Positions 60,901 through 64,000 of a stretch of 64,000 bases of DNA are shown here, in pieces (positions within the stretch are counted from its first letter, which is position 1; every line of letters starts with the position of its first letter). The translations under genes and the position numbers were made by a program. Where the stretch lies: assembly GCA_947172415.1 (NCBI GenBank), contig OX359196.1:7831901-7895900 (forward strand). The letters run 5' to 3'. The notes under the pieces are model-generated. The model was not told the origin of the DNA. It saw only the letters and a list, made by a program, of their open reading frames with translations, and did no database searches. This DNA is from Chondrosia reniformis (taxonomy: Eukaryota > Porifera > Demospongiae > Chondrillida > Chondrillidae).

Positions 60901-61248
60901 GCAGTACGCATGACCAAATGAGCTGTACCAGTTGCTCATTCGACTTGCCAGCACTTGAAAAGAAACAAATAATACATTAAACAACACCTTCCAATCACAC
61001 ACTGCTAGATGGCTAGAGAAAGACTTTACGTATTGAAACTCCCACACAAGTGCGGCAAGTTCTAATTGAGAGTGCTAATACTAACAATAGACTATTCGGT
61101 TCACTTTGGATTCAGTATCAAAAACACTATTCATAAGCCCTTACTGTCTCTTTATGTAAGCCCGCGCTTTTTTCTGTTCTTCTGGAGATAGCTCCTCAGT
61201 AGCTGCACTAGTTCCCTCTTCGGCGTTCGACTTGTTGTGTTCCTCCAT
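51950..61248 (-). CDS. DH-PH-SH3-protein kinase (Trio/Kalirin C-terminal type), 885 aa, 20 exons
   Basis: Exons, as complement: 61145-61248, 57640-57706, 57075-57193, 56875-56977, 56698-56784, 55996-56217, 55444-55617, 55188-55292, 55041-55119, 54938-54974, 54675-54783, 54361-54491, 53770-54206, 53629-53686, 53264-53464, 53051-53189, 52772-52888, 52524-52621, 52141-52284, 51950-52076 (2658 nt). DH domain 35-234 (YVVDELIDTERSYVDKL, YTISPVQRFTKYQLLLKDMV): Rho guanine-nucleotide exchange. PH about 235-353 (FWDSLSAKKPIDVLVYLFD, KEWLDGMKKVL). Acidic/Ser linker. SH3-like about 525-590 (FWYVKV, GWIKARHLKPYQ). Kinase about 612-870: GRFSV loop, VAK K632, HQD at 720-722 in place of HRD, DFG 739-741, SAPEV. 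The order matches the Trio, Kalirin-Duet and obscurin C-termini, without Ig/FN3 or spectrin repeats. The first exon was chosen because its phase-2 end (KKARAYIKRQ) joins the DH start exactly. Intron 1 (3.4 kb) hosts a TIR-bounded element. Confidence 0.88.
52315..52505. repeat. ~22-bp minisatellite in kinase intron
   Basis: Copies of GGAGTGGAGGGGGTGTGGCA with AGAG spacers fill the intron between exons 52141-52284 and 52524-52621. The open Pro/His/Leu-rich frame through it is intronic. Confidence 0.92.
55308..55432. repeat. (GGGA)n purine tract in PH-domain intron
   Basis: GGGAGGGAGG and GAGAGGCAGG mixtures. Intronic. Confidence 0.92.
55800..55993. repeat. 15-bp minisatellite in intron after the DH C-terminus
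   Basis: About 12 copies of ACCACACCCAATAGG with C/T/A variants, ending at the donor of exon 55996-56217. Confidence 0.93.
56255..56690. repeat. ~21-bp minisatellite (GTGTGTCTAGCAGGAGAGGA)
   Basis: About 20 copies in the intron between exons 55996-56217 and 56698-56784. On the minus strand each copy contains a CTAGACAC element. Intronic. Confidence 0.95.
57205..57285. repeat. 18-bp tandem repeat, also at 57538-57600
   Basis: GTACAAGGTACTATATAG units flank the dispersed-repeat copy at 57300-57425 on both sides, which may mark an insertion into or duplication of this array. Confidence 0.85.
57300..57425 (+). mobile_element. Dispersed-repeat fragment, copy in DH intron
   Basis: Reads PRITDEGWNSQKQLSDPVEK in the plus direction; related to 18115-18245 and 5640-5705 in NEK1 intron 13. 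Confidence 0.5.
58803..59612. mobile_element. ~810-bp element with ~85-bp terminal inverted repeats
   Basis: Left arm 58803-58887 and right arm 59527-59612 are inverted copies with very few differences (ACTCGAGGTTATCTAC, TCTGCTAGTTGGTATACAC, ACCTACGCTAACAGGCAACT and CGCCCAC in common). The interior has no transposase-like frame; its right side is a 19-bp minisatellite (GTGGGCATGTGGCCAGCTG, 59373-59525). No clear target-site duplication was seen. Most likely a non-autonomous MITE-like element or inverted duplication, inside intron 1 of the DH-kinase gene. The rest of that intron (57707-58802 and 59613-61144) shows no gene. Confidence 0.7.
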
Positions 61249-61521
61249 CGCTAGCAGGTTGTGGTCGACTGGCACTCGTAAACAGCCTTTTCGGTTAACT
61301 GGGAGATTAGTTAATGATATTCATTACCTGTTCAACCACGTGACATTTCATGATAACACATGACCTAATTAGCGATTGCCAAGAGTTCTCAAAACAGAAG
61401 TTACAAATATCTCATATTCCAAAAGCACATTTACAAGAACAGTTAAATTTAAATACTATAATCTCAGACTACTTTAGCATGCAACTGTGCATGTGTTTCT
61501 GAGTACAGTCCAACTGGTATA

Positions 61522-64000
61522 CTACATTAGCTGGGAAGGGAACGAGTTAACTTCAGCTTGCTCAAGTGCAGGGGTGCCATTTACAGAGTAACTTAGCCGG
61601 ATACGCATCCTAAGGGGATTCTGTGACAGGGAATAGGAGAGGGTGGATGGGAGGATGGATGGATGAGTGGATGGTTGAATGGATGGGAGGGTGGATGGGA
61701 GGGTGGATGAGTGGATGGGAGGGTGGATGAGCGAGTGGGAGGGTGGATGGGAGGATGGGTGGATGGGTGGATGGGTGGGAGGATGGGTGGGTGGATGGAT
61801 GGATGAGTGGATGGGTGGATGAGTGGATGGGTGGATGAGTGGATGGTTGAATGGATGGGAGGATGGATGGATGGATGGGAGGGTGGATGGATGGATGGGA
61901 GGATGAGTGGATGGTTGAATGGATGGATGGATGGGAGGATGAGTGGATGGTTGAATGGATGGGAGGATGGGTGGATGAGTGGATGGTTGAATGGATGGGA
62001 GGATGAGTGGATGAGTGGATGGTTGAATGGATGGGCGGATGGATGGATGAGTGGATGGTTGAATGGATGGGAGGATGGGTGGATGAGTGGATGAGTGGAT
62101 GGTTGAATGGATGGGAGGATGGATGGATGAGTGGATGGTTGAATGGATGGGAGGATGGATGGATGAGTGGATGGTTGAATGGATGGGAGGATGGATGGAT
62201 GAGTGGATGGTTGAATGGATGGGAGGATGGGTGGTTGGGTGAGTGGGAGGATGGGAGGATGGATGGATGAAACTTACATTCTGAGTTTGGACAATTTCAA
62301 TGCATTGTGTCACAGTACCAGTTGCGTTTGGAGGTATGATATTACCTGAAGGTGACAACAGTTGCATCTGAAAGGACTGCACAGGAGAAGAGGGTTCGTC
62401 AACCATCAGTACTTGTGTGTGACTAGCTAGTGACGTACAACCATCAGTACTTGTGTGTGACTAGCTAGTGACATACAACCATCAGTACTTGTGTGTGACT
62501 AGCTAGTGACGTACAACCATCAGTACTTGTGTGTGACTAGCTAGTGACATACAACCATCAGTACTTGTGTGTGACTAGCTAGTGACATACAATAGAGGCA
62601 CTTGCCTTGGGTACTGCAACTTGAAAGAGGTAGTCTGTCATAGGAAACTGCGTAAAGTTGGTAGAGGTGGCTGTAATGATGCACTTATTTGGGACAGATG
62701 GGTCTTTCTGATAGGAGAACACAATCCTCAAGCCATTCTTCTCAAAAGCAGTAGTGGATGGTACACCTACATGACCACACCCAATTAGATACAATATATA
62801 TGCTTACATGACCACACCCAATTAGATACAATATATATGCTTACATGACCACACCCAATTAGATACAATATATATGCTTACATGACCACACCCAATTAGA
62901 TACAATATACATACCTACATGACCACAATTAGATACAATATACATACCTACATGACCACAATTAGATACAAGCCTACTTGGACATTATCTGTGAGTACAA
63001 ACATGTGGTGCTCATTACAATAATATCAACAGAATCATCATCATCTGCAACTTAACAACTCTTATACAGCAGACACTTGTAGACAACCTTATACGTACAT
63101 ATAAAGTGCTAGCAACTTACTGGAATCTGAAGGGGATGACCCTACATCATTAGGTTGGGAGGACCCCATCAAGTCCAGTAGTGCAGCCCCGCCCCCTCCT
63201 GATGATAGGGGCTGACTCACAGAGGGTGCGGCTGAGGTTGTAATATCTCCCAGCAGATCCAGCAGGTTTGAGGATTCTGAGCTGGTAGCAGGTGCAGTCA
63301 ATATAGTGGGCGGGGTTTCAATGGGTGTGTCATCCAGTAAATCCAACAAAGAGGCTTCCTGTGCAGGGAGCTACAACAGATTCAATAACACAATAAACTA
63401 AAGAAATTAGATCAATTAATGGCTACCTTTTCTGGTTGATCTAGCTTAAATTGTTGCACCTTCTGTTCTGAATTTGTGTCTTTGCTGTCTTCTCCTTCAA
63501 CAGGTCCGTTGGCCACCTTGCCTGCCTCAGGCACCTTCATGGGAGGCATCCTCTCCAAGAGGCCACTCTTTAGGGCAGTGTGCTTCACAGCAATGGTGTC
63601 ATACTCGACTGCTCTCTGCTGCAACTCCACATTCAGACTAGTCTTATACTTCTTAATAATGGCTTGTATACGTGGTCTGAGGGGGAGGGGTAGAGTAACA
63701 TGTCATAAGAGCTATAATAAGGGCACAGGAGAATATGATTGACAAAATGCCCCAGGCAGTGAGGGAGGGGTCAGGTGTGCAAGAAATGGGTAAAGGACCG
63801 GAAAAGGGTGTGTCTTACAAGATGGTACTGCTAAGCCTTGTTGTTAATTTCATCAAAGCATTAATTATGTAGTCTCCAGAGCGCTGTGGTATACCAGGTG
63901 TGTGAAGGAGACACTCTAACAGGTTCACTATCTCATCCTCTGTCACCTGCATACGAGGAGGAGGAGCTGAGAGGGTTGGGAGGAAGACAGACAGGAAACT
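61522..64000 (-). CDS. AP1G1: AP-1 adaptor gamma subunit, C-terminal part (5' end beyond window)
   Basis: Exons, as complement: 63819-63946, 63427-63676, 63121-63370, 62606-62766, 62278-62376, 61522-61620; the gene continues past 64000. AP-1 gamma is a large subunit of the clathrin adaptor for TGN/endosome sorting. Seen: end of the trunk ([39 protein letters not shown]), [11 protein letters not shown]...[10 protein letters not shown], a hinge with three clathrin-type LLDLL/LLDLM boxes, then the ear ([67 protein letters not shown]). Family order and length agree. The intron after 62606 begins with GC (AAG|GCAAGT), a rare donor class; without it the VPK-SFQMQ junction cannot form. The upstream acceptor is at 63947-63948. 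Confidence 0.93.
61640..62268. repeat. GGAT/GGGA-based minisatellite in AP1G last intron
   Basis: About 600 bp of GGATGGATGGGAGGATGAGT variants fill the intron between 61620 and 62278. His/Pro/Ser-rich open frames are repeat artefacts. Confidence 0.96.
62405..62590. repeat. 38-bp minisatellite in the AP1G GC-AG intron
   Basis: Five copies with CATCAGTACTTGTGTGTGAC and TAGCTAGTGAC. Confidence 0.94.
62770..62975. repeat. ~38-bp minisatellite in AP1G intron
   Basis: Five to six copies of ACATGACCACACCCAATTAG and ATACAATATATATGCTT, shorter at the far end. Confidence 0.92.

Noticed and set aside
61522..62406. 294-codon Pro/His/Ser-rich frame on the minus strand
   Set aside because: It joins two true AP-1 gamma exons through an intronic GGAT repeat; both exons have proper splice sites without it.

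Overview
The window is eukaryotic and metazoan. It carries introns with GT-AG borders, mostly 50-120 bp long, and animal orthologues (NEK1, VPS36, ALKBH8, DDIAS, AP-1 gamma, DCUN1D4/5, a DH-PH-SH3-kinase). It also has many short single-pass Ig/FN3 receptors. Small introns, high gene density, intronic minisatellites and many novel Ig receptors suggest a sponge, probably a demosponge. That placement is inference; no species marker is present. Exon models were built by hand from reading frame, intron phase and splice sites. Every complete model closes in frame.

Layout. 128-2762 (-): DCUN1D4/5-like neddylation E3, divergent from NEK1. 3041-25969 (+): NEK1-like kinase, 24 exons. Its 15.6-kb intron 13 (5571-21181) holds minus-strand receptor genes: R1 (7686-10690), its tandem duplicate R2 (14187-17537), receptor R3 (18489-20064), extra terminal exons (6022-6602, 7143-7315, 13644-13816) and a chimeric remnant (12351-13043). 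26200-31930: a 170-bp satellite with two nearly identical ~1.3-kb inserts. 32220-34195 (-) R4 and 35076-37830 (-) R5: receptors with unrecognised ectodomains. 38416-43307 (+): VPS36, with receptor R6 (39189-40328, -) inside intron 2. 43917-46557 (-): unrecognised four-helix membrane protein. 46878-49441 (+): ALKBH8-like protein without a methyltransferase domain. 49880-51718 (-): DDIAS-like. 51950-61248 (-): compact DH-PH-SH3-kinase protein with a TIR-bounded element in intron 1. 61522 to the window edge (-): AP-1 gamma, partial.

The most interesting system is the receptor cluster. Six genes share one build: signal peptide, Ig or novel ectodomain, one transmembrane helix and a tyrosine-motif tail. 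Nearly all their exons begin and end in phase 1. R4, R5 and R6 carry sequences matching the ITAM consensus (D/E-x-x-Y-x-x-L, 7-9 residues, Y-x-x-L). R1, R2 and R3 and a spare tail exon carry ITIM- or ITSM-like tyrosines. R5 and R6 share nearly the same ITAM tail exon but have unrelated ectodomains. R1 and R2 have extra phase-compatible terminal exons downstream that could swap tails or give a soluble form. This resembles, by architecture only, the paired activating and inhibitory receptors of vertebrate immunity. Ligands, expression and signalling are not visible from sequence.

Tandem repeats fill most introns longer than about 150 bp, and several have entered coding sequence (NEK1 collagen-like block, DDIAS 12-residue repeat, R1/R2 acidic repeat, ALKBH8 C-terminus).
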